Source: Morinoia aosen
Lineage: Eukaryota; Arthropoda; Malacostraca; Amphipoda; Talitridae
Length of the DNA stretch: 64,000 nucleotides
Direction: 5' to 3'
NCBI GenBank assembly: GCA_030386875.1
Contig: CM059571.1
Coordinates: 26,344,355-26,408,354, forward strand
Shown here in pieces: positions 22,119-35,600 of this stretch (its first letter is position 1; every line of letters begins with the position of its first letter). Position numbers and translations under genes: made by a program. The notes beneath the pieces were generated by a model, which searched no databases, had not been told where the DNA came from, and worked only from the letters and a program-made list of their open reading frames with translations.

Positions 22119-22800
22119 GTTGTCTCAAAAGAAATTTCGCATTAGAAAATGAAAGAAAATAACTGTCTTAATGTGCTTATTTTCATCAAATTATGATCCT
22201 TCCTTCTCTATGACCTTCGCCAACGCTTCTCTAGAACATATATTCCTTCTTAAAAAAACTTGTCATCTTTTCCACAAATAAACTGGTCAAATGCTTCAAC
22301 TATAGCTTCTTTGCTTAAAATTTTCAATGCGAAAAAAAATGTTTCAAGCGCTTTAAAAAGTGATAGTCAATGGGAGAAATATCAGGAGAATAGGAAAGAT
22401 GTGGCAAAATTTCATAATTCAGACTTTGCAGCTTGTGGCTCTATCGATGTGTGGAGTTCCCAGAAACCGTAGCTCTAAAAGTGTGGGGTTCCCGCACGAA
22501 AACTTTGAAACCATCTCTGAGCAGTTCTTCTATCAACAACATCGTTGCCAGAAGCTCGCTCGTATTGTTTCTTATTAGGTTGTGATATTCCACCGCTGCA
22601 GCACCAGTTATAATGGATCTTTCCGGGTGTTTTTCATCTCACTGCTATGCCGTATCGATTGTTGAAAATGATATTTTTACTGTTCGTAGTAGATGGTGCT
22701 GAGAATCGAAGAATTGCACAAATGCTGGATTTATACACGAGAACACAGCTCTCATGATATGATTTTTTGGTTTCTTTCAAGGCATTCTAATGAAATGTTA
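22119..22800 (-). pseudogene. Mariner-family transposase remnant
   Basis: Read on the reverse strand, the segment carries the third catalytic region of mariner transposases: Y-S-P-D-I-S-P-I-D-Y-H-F followed by a patch resembling F-L-x-x-x-x-F at about 22350-22405. In front of it lies a decayed D-N-A-R-P-H-like stretch (reads T-H-I-D-R-A-T) near 22440, and after it K-R-W-x-x near 22210. The low-coordinate end ggttgtctcaaaagaaattt (22119) resembles a mariner terminal repeat. Stops and frameshifts break the frame in several places, and the first catalytic region and N-terminus are only vaguely traceable toward 22800. I could not find the other terminal repeat. It is inactive. Confidence 0.78.
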
Positions 22801-25756
22801 TTAGCCAGACGCACGAAGTGGTGCATTTATCGGATGCGATATAGATAGAGAAGGTTGTGTGAATCCCACCTGATGTTCCATAAGACTTCAACAGCCAAGT
22901 GGCCTAGCTTGTATTCGTACGAGAAAATTACTCGTTGGTGTTCGGATGTCATCATATTCATAAGATTAAGAGTAGTAATTTTAACTGAAAATTTTTTTTT
23001 GGAATAAAGATGCTTAAGATTAACCTTAAACACCCAAATATTCATGCCTATACACACGAGTATTTCATAAAGAAAACTACTCCCAGTATAGCATTCTATG
23101 TGAGACAAACTGAGAAAAAATAACGTGTATGAGACGGGCATGTGTGAAACTAGGGTCCAAGCGCTGTAGTGCAATCCCATGAAAGTGTAATCTCGGAACC
23201 CTTTTATTCTCACGGAGCCTATGCACGAAATGAATGTATCCTCTCTTCCAGAAGAAATTTCGGCCTATGTTCTACAGAGTAACACTACACTGACTTGCAC
23301 TTGGTGATTCTTTTTAAGGTGTTTTGAATTGTGTAATCATTGGTGTTAACCCTCGAATTAACCCTCCCACAGACTTCGTTAGAGAAGTAGTACTTGTGCA
23401 AATCCATTTGAGATTCTCTTTCGTCATAATTTGCCGTACGAGAGATAATATTGTAATTGCTCAACTCAAGAGTTTGCTGAGTGTCAGTGTTTAGTGGTAA
23501 CTGACACCAGGCACGATCTCAGTTATTCCAATTTTTCCGGATCAAGTTCACAATAGAGCAGTAGAATGCCTTGTGTTCTTTCGTAGCCCCAACTCTGGCA
23601 ACGCCGACTTCTACTTGTTGAGACCTACTAACATCATTGTTTTTAACAGAGGCTGCTGCTATGTAAAATACATAATGTTCTTGTACGAGCTATCCGACAC
23701 AAAACTAGTCTGAGGCGCGCGTTGGGCGAAGGCAAGACTGAAGTAAGGCGGTCTAATTCAAGGTCAACCTTGGTCCTGGCATGCGATTATTGCTATTACG
23801 CAATGCTGCGACGGTGCTTTTTTGCCTCTACTTCATCAGCAACAAGCGACCGCCGGCGCCGTTTGCCACGGTCAGCAAAACATGGCATCACTTGTGGCTG
23901 TGTTGTTGCCAACTTAATTTCAGCTCACTTCTCTAGAGCCAGCGTGAATGGATATTTTTCGAGGGAAAAGATGGTGCAAGTTGCTGTACTCAGCAGCTCG
24001 GAGTGAAATGACTAGCATAGACCTCACGCTTTGGATCTTTACATCAGAATACAACTTAGTTCCCTCCGTGGTGCACTTGCAAGAGGTGCAAAACCTACCA
24101 CGGAAAGTATTAACGAATAGGCATATCATCTAATGAAATGCATAGTCACTCTTCAGTGACTGACTATAAATTAAGCAGAGTGTATGTGCACATAAGAACT
24201 CCTAATGGAGTTGCAGGAGATAGAAACGGCACTTCACGAGATCATTGAACTTATCACAGCGTAATTTTCATTATAAATTAGCACAATAATGACTGTAGCA
24301 TTGAAGGAGAAAAGAGTAGCGAAGAGCAGTCGTACTAACGCATTGGAACATCAGCTGGAGCAGGTGCGCGCAAGAACACTAATTAAGAAATTTGAATTAA
24401 ATGTTAAAAATAAAAATCTGGGATATAACAAAACGTTGTTCACGACACTCTCGGAACTAACTTGAAGGGAAGTAATGAATTTAGCTCCCTACAGCACGCC
24501 TGACTGCCAGGCAGCGCGCCAGTTGGGATTGAACAATACTGGGTTAGTATTAATCGCATCGTACTGAAATTGCTTTAACGATTTTGTTTGATGATATGCA
24601 CAAATTATTTAAAATAGAAATACAGTAAGATATGAAGGCATGTATGCGAAGAAAGTATTCCTGTTCAATACTAATTTTGAGTGAATTTGTTTAAGGAGAG
24701 CTTTTTGCATTTCCTCGTAATTATAGTGTTCATCCCATTCAACTCCCGAACACTGTTTGGTTCTGTCGGAAGGTCTTTTTAGCAGTTTTTGACAAGCACC
24801 AGAAAATTGAGCTGTAATGGCATTGTTTTCGATTAGTTTAGGAGCGTCGGAAATGACCGAAAGCAGTTTCCTGCTCCTTAAATATCGGTTCTACGAGTAG
24901 AAATAAATATCATTCTCATTACAAAAGTATTAACGAGTTGTTTCAGATGGCTTTTTGATTCTTAAAAAATCGTGAGCTAAAAAAACACCTCAAAAGGTGC
25001 CACAATTCAAAATTTGGAAAACAAAAATTTCCGCGTAGAGAGAACATTACAAAACTCCATGCGGTCCGTACGGAAATCCTGTACTCGTTAACATTCTTTG
25101 CCAAAGATGCCACAACCAACCGGTGGACTCACAGCGAAAAATTTATAGATCGTATCGTCAACTACCTTAATTAAATACTTCCATTTACAGCGTGAACCTT
25201 GATTAAGCAATACCTAATTTTTTTAAATACGAACCAAAGTTGCATTTCAGGTTCACGATAGATGATGTTATAAAGTTATAAAGCACAATTTATGATGAAC
25301 TGCAGACATAAAGCTACGAAATTCCATCATTAAACTCAAAGCCATTCGTGGCTACATTTGTTAACATTTTGTCATCTGGTGTTAAGTTTGTGTATGCACT
25401 CTTCTGTTATAGCATTTAAATTTTAAAAATGTTGCATCAGTCACTAGGAAAACATTAAAATGATACTTAGGAGATATCTCCGATCACTCAAATCATTCAT
25501 TAAATGCGGTAAGTAATGGAATAATAAACATATAAATTTCATTTACTCAAATTTCTGCACGTGCTGAGTGTCCGATGAGACATTGCAGCTAAACATTCTC
25601 ACGCAACAAGAAAAAATCCAGTCAAGTTACAAATTCCCAAATTGATAAAAATAGCCTGACAAGAGATATCAAGAACCCCGACAATAATTATTGTGCTCTT
25701 AACAGAAAAACAACCATTTCTTACCCAAATACTGGAGCGAAAGAAGGTAGAATGGG
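22801..25756. other. No gene recognised; CpG-richer patch at 23700-24100
   Basis: Mostly AT-rich. The patch near 23700-24100 has raised GC with cggcgccg-type words and a 94-residue forward frame (23722-24006) that begins at TTG, not ATG. The hydrophobic 128-residue reverse frame at 22827-23213 also lacks an ATG at its open end. No domains recognised. Confidence 0.4.
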
Positions 25757-25974
25757 CTAAAAAAAAGAGAAGTATGTTTCACTCGTATATTCTTCTACGG
25801 TGAAGGAGAGTCCCCTTCGGATGAGCAGATGGGTCAGTGGGTCGTGCGTCCAGAGACCGGGAAACACAAAGGCTCCACCTCCAAAAACAATACTGAAGAG
25901 TGACGTTTTGGACACGAATACAAAGGATGAATGTAACAGCTTCTCATTGAGTGCCACAGGGCCATAAAATCTAC
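25757..25974 (-). CDS. Candidate exon, reverse strand
   Basis: On the reverse strand, tactcttag (acceptor, near 25975) is followed by R-F-Y-G-P-V-A-L-N-E-K and an open frame of about 72 codons to a TAG stop at 25757. It includes F-G-G-G-A-F-V-F-P-G-L-W and ends S-F-T-V-E-E-Y. Codon use is more GC-rich than the neighbourhood. There is no start codon in the frame, as expected for a last exon, but the acceptor is short on pyrimidines. I do not recognise the protein. A fragment of a transposon-encoded protein is an alternative. Confidence 0.25.
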
Positions 25975-28900
25975 TAAGAGTATTATATTACTGTCAACAT
26001 TATCACGAAACTATAGCATAGTTATAGTTTAGCTACAATACATAGCTCTGTGAGCACACTTTTACAATGAGCATACAATTTCCAGCTTGACATTAATCTG
26101 CTTTCAACACACAATGGCTATAGGGCGTAAAAATAAGAAAGTCATGATTTTTCCTCCAGACAACCTTGATTCACACACACACAAAGGAGCTTTGAATAAT
26201 AGCTGAAATAATCGTACATATAAAATGCAGACATTATTCGAATAAGGAGATTATGAAAAGAATTTAAGATGCAGCAGCAATAGACAAGTGAAGTAAAGCT
26301 CCATACGAATCTTTTTGATAAACAATTGAAAAATCAAGATAATTACTAAGCGTATAGGAAATGTCAGCAAAGAATAACTATGGGAATAACATGTTTTTTT
26401 TCTCTTTATCAAGTCCTCTTTATGTGAAAGTCATACCTGACTCGATAATTTTTATTCTTAAATTGAAAAATCATGTAAAATGATGAGTTGCGTATCCAAG
26501 CTTTACTCTAGCAGTAAGAATAAATGTCAAAAAAAGCTTTTCCATTCTTTACTCGTCTTGGTCAGTTTCATTCCATTTGTTAAATGTTGTTCATAAAAGA
26601 TGTAGTTATAGTTAGTACGCCATACAAACCCCTTAAAGGACTCCAAATTGTTATAATTTTTATTTATTTTCTATAGTTATTCTCAAATTAGTATTTCACA
26701 TAATGAAAGATTACGAAATATCCTCCAGTGCACTGCTAAATAACTGAAGCATCGAAACATGGCTGTATATGTTTGTTGCGGCTTCTGTTTTCGTGTTTCG
26801 TATTTATTCTTTACATTGTCAATTGATTTAAATGATGTCAAGTTTGTGTATTACTCGTTTCAAATAGGAGTTATTTTTGCAATGAAAAAGAAACCAAATG
26901 ACAACGCTATGCAAGAATAATGTTTTTAAGCTTGAATAATTTGATTACACAAACTAGATTGCTTTCAAAGACCTGCAAGAAAAGCATGTATCATTTCTAG
27001 GGATAAATTTGTATTTTAATACTTAATTTTTAAGAATTATACAAATATATAAATATTATGTTTTGTTCTTGAATAGAAACGTTAGGTGCCGAGAATAATA
27101 AATTCGTTCGTGAAATCTATTCTTTAATTTATAAGCAGTGCATTTTCGTACTGGAGCATATATAACAAAAATGAAGTAGAAGTACATTAGAGCTATTCTT
27201 TTCATGCCGACATTTTTTATAACACTAATATCTCTGCAATTTTCTGTTAATATATTAGCGCCGCTGACTGTCAAGAAGACGACTAGCATTCGGTAACATG
27301 AACCTCAACACTCCTGTCAAACAGCGGAGTTCAACTGAGTTCAACACACAACTCTACAGAGCGCACCGCTCTTAGGAGAGCGAATATCCAAATTTCAGCT
27401 ATGCAAGGTCTCTCTAGTGATCAATCGCACCCAGCTGATGTACTAGCCACCCACTTCCTCAAGACGCTAGAGTCTTAAATCTGCAAATGCCTGACCGCAT
27501 TCTGTCATTACGATAATCACGCCATTCGACCTCGGCGCCGCGGTCAAGTTCAAATGTATTCCGTCTGGCGAGGCCGGTATCCAACTCCGAGCTCCAGTAG
27601 GGGTATGAAATTCATGATGTCCGTACTCTGTTTCCTGCCTCCCGTACGTTATAGTTTCTTTGTGCTGCAATCGCCAAAAATCATCTTTAAGAGTTACTTT
27701 AAGCCATGTTTCTTATTTCCTGTTCATGAATACCTGATGTTCGCTTTTCGCTACGAAGCTAAGTCCTGTATCGCATTCATCAATGGGGAACTTTTAGTCG
27801 CTGTTAACAGGTCTTGTTTTTAGAGACCATACGTCTTACGTGAAAGGTATTGAGGATAAACCCATTTGTAAATACTAAATGATGTCAACATGCAATTTTA
27901 ATGAATATGTTAAAGCTAAAATTTCGTAGCAGGCAAGCTGAACCTTATGAAAAACACCAATCTATCGAGTGGCGTAAATAATACTAATATTGTAAGCGGT
28001 AGAATGTACCAATTTAGAATCATTTGTAGATAACGCTCTAAAATTTGTTTTCAAGCGACAACTTCGGCAACTTTAAAACGTTAGAAGTTTGTAGCAGTAA
28101 TCTAAAGTTTGTCTTATAAATTTGTATATCAAGCAGACATTTGAGTCAGTTAACTTCATTCAGCAAACTACTTTAATTTACACTTTTTTCTTCCACAGAT
28201 ATGTGGATGCTGAGCCATAAAGTTCTCCGAAATGAAGAACATTTCAGAATGTCAGGAACTTATGCCATAAACACTTGTAAATAAAAATCAAAACAAAATC
28301 TTGCAAAAAGGTCACAAAAACTGCCGTCAATCTTCATTTTTTGTACCTCAATGAATATACGCCACAAAATTTTAGTCATCAGCGGATGGACTTCCAAGTC
28401 TTTAAATTGCCAGCAGAAAATACTCGGAAGTAGAAAGCTGACCTCGCAATAGCTGCACATTTCCCGTTTTCCGACGTCGAAAACAGTAGTCAGCAAACAT
28501 TACGAACACACTAGTGTAAGAGTAACGTGAGTTTTCAAATTAATTCTCGGAAAATTAAAAAAAGTAGTTTTTTTCAACGGACGTCCATGTACCAGATCAA
28601 AGGGCCCTGCGTGAAGCATACTGGAGAACTTTATCTCTTTAATGAGAATGGGATGACCTCATGAAGGAAAAGCGCACCTACTGCAATTATGTACGGCGTT
28701 TCAACTGCCAAGCGGCGGCAAATAACACCTTCTATAATTAAGAAACAATTACGCGTCAATTTTTCACGAATGCAGAGAAGTTAAATTAATGTAACGCACC
28801 TCCGGAGTCAAGGATGCAGCGGCACCACTCAGACGCATGCCCCACGAGATCATTACCCACTCATTTCATAAATATCTTGGCTGAAAATTACGAACTCCAC

Positions 28901-29011
28901 CGTGACAATGTTTAGCGAAATACTCACCCAGTGCATAGGCCACGTGGCCCTCCATCGTGTAAGGGAATGAGACTAGGCACGGCTATTAAATCAGAGTGTG
29001 TAATTTTCCAG
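25975..29011. other. No gene recognised; GC-richer patch at 27510-27660
   Basis: AT-rich except for ggcgccgcgg and neighbours near 27533-27640. There a 67-residue reverse frame (27467-27670) opens with TTG. It could be an exon or repeat fragment. I see no tRNA-like A/B boxes convincing enough to call a SINE. Confidence 0.4.
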
Positions 29012-29235
29012 TGCCAGTGATAACGTTGGGAATGCATCACGCCGGACACGCTCATGAGCGGCTTCGATTTGAAATTTATTCTTCTTACGTGCACATTATC
29101 ATAGGGGCTAAGATAGAGTCTCGTAATGCATCTCTAATGGAACGTTTTCTACAGAGCTCCAAAAATATGAACAATACCTCAAGCGTGGAACTCGTACATC
29201 GTCCGCCCTTAACTCTTGTATCATTGATACGCGAG
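29012..29235 (+). CDS. Candidate internal exon with consensus splice sites
   Basis: A good acceptor (gtaattttccag, ending 29011) and an ideal donor (gag|gtaaga at 29236) bound 224 bases open in one frame. The 74 full codons start P-V-I-T-L-G-M-H-H-A-G-H-A and end T-L-V-S-L-I-R-E, entering in phase 2 and leaving in phase 0. The frame also stays open beyond the donor to a stop at 29335, which weakens the splice argument. No family is recognised. GC content is higher than in the flanks. Confidence 0.27.
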
Positions 29236-32200
29236 GTAAGAAGCATAATAGCTTTCTTGCTCGCATCAGCCGTACAAAAACTGCTCACAGAGACGGCCGT
29301 GCTCATTGTGGCGAGTCATGGATGCCTGCGTTCATGATTCAGGGCCTGCAAGTCGCAAGTACATGAACACTAATTATTACTTATTCCGTGCTCACTAAAG
29401 TTCCCTGACAGTTGCACCCATGGCTTCACAATGCATCCTTTTATCATTGAGGTTATCATTCTTTTATCATCCAGCCGTATTTTATCATTGAGGTTGAAGA
29501 CAATACACGTGGACGAGTGTATGCGGGCTCAAATTGTGCAATTTACATTTATTCATCATTTACAGAGGTGAACTCGAGAAGGTGACTGATGAGCCTGAAT
29601 ACTCGCAGAGATAGTTACTCTACAAAGAGAATGTCTGGATGTCAGCATGGTCAACGCCATGGTCTACCCTGGTCAGTGCCTCCGACACATCGATCGGTGG
29701 TATAGGAAGCATTGGTACGGTCCTCATGACGATATGTAATAGACCAAACTTCATTACATGAATTTTTGTACAAATAATTGATTTTTATTTAAACTAGTAC
29801 AACCAATCTACTACATTTCAGAGACATGTCAAAATCTTTCACTACTCAAACTAATCCTCACTTGTGACGTAATATTCCCATCTAATGGGGATTAAGGGTT
29901 TATTCGTTAATCTAATGAACCCTTCCTTTCAAAACACTTCAACCATCGGATATGAATGCTTCAACTTGAAATTTAAGCCCTCCATGAAGTCAGCACTCAG
30001 AAGAAATTGAAAACCAAATACAGTATTAGTAATTTTTTTATGCCAAGTTAAGTATGCGGAAATTGGTGGACTAAATTCGAACTACTAAAATTAGTGCACC
30101 CATTTACTTCCTGTCATCTTATTGCGTATGTGTGAGCAATTCCCTCATTTTATATTATTTTATATCATTTTTGTTTTACCTTTATTGACCTCAACCCATT
30201 TTATGGCTTGGTTAGAGTGCATTTACTCACATTGGATCGTCTCATAGTCCATAAATGTTCTACTTACTTACTTCGTATCATTTGAAAACAAAAATATAGC
30301 GTATTTACTTACTTCACACCACTTTGTAATGTGTTTGGAGTACATCCACACCCTCACTTCACGTCACTTTACCATTCACTCTGCATACACTCATGTTATT
30401 AACACCTCACGCGAGTGAAGTACCTCAACATTTTCCCCAGTGATGCACAAGCGCCCTGCCCTCACCTCCCACATCCGATTATAATCATGAACTCCTGAAC
30501 TGATTAGCTAATCATCAAAGTCTCTCGGAGCTTACAGATTTACCTGACGCTTCTTTCTTTTTCCTCGGCGCTGTATGGCAAGACAGTCTTTTGAACTCTG
30601 ATTAGTGTGCGTAGAGTTCAAAGTTATCTGAAAGGTTTATTGATTTAAACTCCTTGTTTTCGCTCAATATGTTATGAAATAAGTAGCGTGCAATGTATGG
30701 GACCTAAGTTTGGGGTGCAACGTTCGATATTTCCGTCATTTTGTTCGCTCTTACCTATCACATCGCAATTTAGCAAACTCTAAAGGTATCAAGGAAATTC
30801 TAGAATTTTTTAATCAAATGAAATGTGTAAATTTTGTTAGCACGCACTAATACGTCTTCAGCAAGTTTATCATAAAAATCGTAATAGATAACTAATTAAA
30901 TTGAATAAATCACTGAAACAGCTACTTCGAGCTTATTGAAGATGGATTATGAAATATATTGCTTTAGTAAAGAATTATTTGGGAATTGAAACTTCACGTT
31001 TTCCAGGTCTCAAAACCTGACTCAAGACATTGCTACAAGCCCATAAAATGAGTCTCCTGCAACTCAAACATATGTTCTTTTTTACTTTAATAGCTTCTCG
31101 TTGTTTACCTAGACGGCGACTTCAACGGTTCAGGAACTAGAGAGCCCATTTTGCTTGCCTGTAAAAACGACACGTATACATATCTTCTACTACTGCACCT
31201 AATTGTGAGCGGTCTATTCAGCACAGCAGCAGGTAGACGTCTTCTAACTCCTTTACATTATCAGGTCTTCCCTTCTGATAATTGCTATTCAGTTTTTAGT
31301 TTGTGAAGACACTTGTCGTCGTCGGGCAGGAAACGTTTACCCCGATGCCCTGGGCTGCGCGCCACGGCGTTGCGGCGGCAGCTTCATTTCCCAGTGCGGG
31401 GCCACGCCAGCAAGGCTCGTTCAACCCTTCAAGAACTGCGAGTACTTCTCGAACTAAATCGGTCTGGGCATATACTTAAGGACATGAAGTAGCATTTTTA
31501 AGTACTTAAATTATCAGGCTAAGTCTTCGTTGTAATTAGAGAAATGTAGAACAATCCGGAGAAACGATAGCCTTTTAACTGGTGTACCATCCATTCCCTC
31601 CAATTTTAGGCCACATGATTAATGTTGCAAATTTTACTTGAGTTTTCTGGTAGCCAAAGTGAGAATTTCTCGTAACTTCATTCGGTTGTTGATTAGGGAA
31701 AGATGAAACTTATTTTGAAAGATGCAATTGGAGACAAATTTTTATCATTGGAAAGTATTTTATCCCACAGCAATATCGAATGAGTAATTTTACAGCGAAG
31801 GCGAAATATTATCTATGTTAGAAAAATCAAAAGCATACTTCAGCGAGCTGCTAATTTTATTCCTGTACCCTTTTTTCCAAAGGTACAAAAGTTTCAGACC
31901 TTAAAAGGGTTAATTACTACATGTCCGGTGGGATTGCCATTGATTTTGTACGCTGCGTATTCATGGCGATTTTGTGCTCTGTTCAGCCATTTTGAAAATT
32001 CCGTAGAATAAATAAAAAACCTATAATATGCGAGAGAAAATATTTCATCTCGCAGGTTTGTACCCTTACTTGTAAACTCAGCATACAAGCTGCGGAAAAT
32101 TTATTGACTGTCAATTCACTCGTTGCTCGACATTACTAAGCAATTACCCCCTTTTCAAGTGAGCAATTAAGCGAAGTTTGGCAGGAAATATGAAGAAAAT

Positions 32201-32590
32201 TGTCGATGATTTCAGTCACGGTTCATGTTATAAGAGCTGCATTATCTGAGGAGACGCTCAGAGCAGGAGCTTTAAAACGGCAGCAACTTGAACTGTGTTT
32301 TTGCCCCACGCAGGCGACATTGAAACCGATAACGAACAACATTGTTTAACGAAATAAAGCGAATGATGTCGCTTTAATCCTTGAAAGATCCGTGAACATT
32401 GCCGTCGTCAGCTACAACGCAACACGGAATTCGCCTGTGGCTTTTCCCGCACACCTGAGCAGGGCTGGCAGCGACCGCCGCACGAGGAAGACACGGCGGT
32501 ATCTAGGAGTGAGATTGCGGACTCTGTAGCTCAATCTGCGTGGGTCAAAGGATCACTTGTAAATGAGAATTTAGGAGTGTGCTAGTAGTT
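29236..32590. other. No gene recognised
   Basis: AT-rich sequence. ttttatcattgaggtt occurs at about 29440 and 29480. A GC-rich patch (about 31320-31420, ggctgcgcgccacggcg) stands out without a supported frame. tactta words recur near 30260-30310. Confidence 0.45.
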
Positions 32591-32625
32591 GCTATGCTAG
32601 CTCGAATTTATGTGTCTAGCATAGC
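32591..32625. other. Perfect 10-bp hairpin
   Basis: gctatgctag (32591-32600) and ctagcatagc (32616-32625) are exact inverse copies with a 15-base loop. No T-run follows and no gene adjoins, so a regulatory role is not supported. It may be a transposon footprint. Confidence 0.6.
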
Positions 32626-35600
32626 GAGTTATTACCTCCACTTACTATGCAGACTCGTATTTTTGCGGCTATTGTTCTCCTGCTAACATTTGGGAGGCAG
32701 GCAGAGTTCCGGAGATAGACAATGAAACCTTCAATGAGAACGTTCGATGGCAAATGCATGAGCTTTTTTTATTGAGCGTGTAATTTACTCTTGAAACGTA
32801 AGCTTCATGCATCAATATTCGTTATGCGTTTTTCACAAATATGATGAAAATATTTTAAGTAAAATAAAAACTCGTAATCTCCTGTGAAGTCACACTTTTT
32901 CCCATGCAATAACCATGAATCTATCAGGATCACTCGCACCTGTTTTCTTCGCCTCCGTGTTAAATTTAAAGGTGAGTGGAATTTAACGGATATTCTAGTT
33001 GTTACAGGAAAATGTGATGAAATTTCATTAAAGAAAAAATTAAATTCCACTCAACCGTCTAACAAAACTCACGTCTTTTTCGGCAAAATCGTGCCTTCGA
33101 ATGTCGAATTACGCAAGGACATTGAATTTTAGTACTAATATAATACTCCTGTAAATGGGTGTAGAAATAAATTCCTTCGCTGTTTTTCTTGTGATGAAAA
33201 CATTTTTTGAATAGGGTTATTGAGTCTTCAACACGTTTGTTCTAAAAAAAATAGGAAATTATCTGCGTGTTCTTTCACCGATTTAATTTCATGAGCGGAT
33301 CAAAACTTTTACGCAAGGAAAAGTTTTGTGATGACGCCTGTTGTTTTAAAGTTTTGTTTTAAACGTTAATTGAACTTTTTAGCTCATAATTTGATGAGAA
33401 ATTTACATTTTTTCATGTCTAGTTCCTTCAACTAAAATTCAAAGCCCTCCAGGTAAAAATTCATTTTCTCTTGCTGAAATTTAAGATTCTTAAAGTTAGA
33501 ATTACTTTCCCCCTATTTAAAATCAAGATTGTAAAAATTTAAAATATTTTCCTCGAAATGAAAATCGAGTACCTAAAAGTTGAAATCATGTTCATTTAAA
33601 GGAAAAATCTAGTTAATCAAACTGATCATCAAATTCCTCAACAAACAGGTAATAATCCATGTACTATATCTAAGTGATAGTAATCACTATACGTTACAAT
33701 TTTATACTTCCTTCATCTATGTGCATTGTGTACAATTGCGGCTGTATAAGACAAGAGCTTTGTACGTTTTCATTTTTGATTGTTAAGGCCACTACTTCAC
33801 CATCGCAATCTCCAAAAAGGAGTACAACAATTTCAGCGAAAATTACATTATAAATTTTTTTGAAGCCTATGAGACGGAGGATAATTGGATTGCAGTTGCA
33901 AGCACGTTACGAGAGAACACTTCATAAAAGAGCGAGTTGAAGGTTGAAGACGAACAGACGCACTCCCCTGAAGAAAGACGTAAATGCAGTATGACTGACG
34001 ATAGGAAGAAAGAAATGTTATCTACTGTCGAAGCGAATTATTTCACCACATTGTCGCAACTGAAAGCCCACATGTCAAAAATTTTCCTATTATATGCATA
34101 AGTGTCAATGTGATAAAAAAATGCCTTGGATGGAGAGTTGTTTGCTGTCATAGGTGCAAGGACTGTAATCATTAAAAACGAATGCGCTAGAAAATAAAGG
34201 TACAGAGATCAATGTAGACGCCAAATTATTTTTGAAACAAGCATAAGTACACTCACTTAGATAAACAAAAAAAACTTCAATCTCTATTGTAAGCGCTGAG
34301 AAGGAAGGCTAAAGATATGGACGAGATCATCAATTTTACAACCTCCAAGTAAGGGAGCGAATCTGTATTGCATTAGTGCCATGTTTGCCGTTAGTGTTGT
34401 GTGCTTCGCAATATGTCGAGGTTGTCTTCAAATTCCAAAACTGTTACAAAAAGATTGAAAATTTAGCTCAAACATGCGATCAGCAAAGTGCTGAAAATCC
34501 TACTTCATTGTTGATACCGTACCAGCTCATAGCAGATTGAAAAACTTACTTTATCCGCATCCACAGGTCAAGATTTTTAGACTATATACCACCCTTTCAT
34601 TAATGACTAAACTCAATTCAGTTAGTTTGGAGTGCTCTTAATAGTCATATCGAGCTTATAGTAAGAGAGAAAACGGAAAATAGATTACACTTAGAACATG
34701 AATCAACGGTGTCAAAAACGGAGAAACAGATGAGTAACCAGGAATCACTCGCTCGAGAAGTTATTCCTAAAATTATTCTAACTATGTTGATGTGTTTTTC
34801 AAACAGAATGGAAAAATATTACCAGGTGGTAGCCAGACAAAATGATTTGAAGGAAACACCTCAGTAACTGGCATTGTATGACATGTAAATTAAATACGGA
34901 CACTCAATAAAAAAATAACACGTATTTTTTTACACCCAAAAAATTATTTTGACTCCTGCTCCATTATCCAGCTGTAGCTAGTAAAAAATTGTAATGAAAA
35001 GTTATTTTAAAACATTTATCACTACTGTCACGTATGTTATATATTTCGTTGGACATATTTAGGAAAAATAAAATATCTTTATTCAAAATGGAATCCCTCA
35101 GTTTATGGCAACATTTTTTAATTTATTTTCAAAACAACATGTTCACAAGATACACTTCTATTAGGATGCATCTAGATTTGTTCACTCGGGTGTATGGAAT
35201 TTGAGCTAATGAACTCAAATTGAGGTTAAGATAATATTGCAAGCAAAACCCTATTTAAAAGAAATAAACCCTAATTCAATTCGCACTTTGCGTTGAACCA
35301 GAACTTTGGATTTTTTGAGTCAGGGGAAAATTTCCCCACTGTGTGCCTTTTTTATTTCAGAGAGCAGCACCTGTGACCTTAAGCAGTCAAGATTGTACCC
35401 GTGTGCTATAGGGGAATTTACCAAAGAATTTAATTATGATTTTATAGGTGCAGTCATTTTTGCCGGAACCCTGTTTAGCAACATCAATTTATTTCCTATA
35501 ACTCAAAGTTAGAACGCCAGAAATTGAAAATGGGTTCCGGGAGATGTTACTAGTGATGTTAACAATTATGTCTCACTTACGCTCACCATATAATCTACCT

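Noticed and set aside
22480-22600. Mariner N-terminal patch reading R-T-A-Q-R-W-F-Q-S-F-R on the reverse strand
   Set aside because: It resembles the second N-terminal helix of some mariner proteins, but the spacing to the catalytic motif is far too short and the competing frame fits the central domain better. Left as uncertain.
22827-23213. 128-residue hydrophobic reverse frame
   Set aside because: Starts at GTG in AT-rich sequence and has no motif. Hydrophobicity is what T-rich codons give by chance.
27467-27670. tRNA-derived SINE
   Set aside because: Promoter A and B box matches are poor and no poly-A tail or target-site duplication was found.
32500-32570. tRNA-like A-box (tgtagctcaat)
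   Set aside because: No matching B-box, anticodon arm or acceptor stem could be folded around it.
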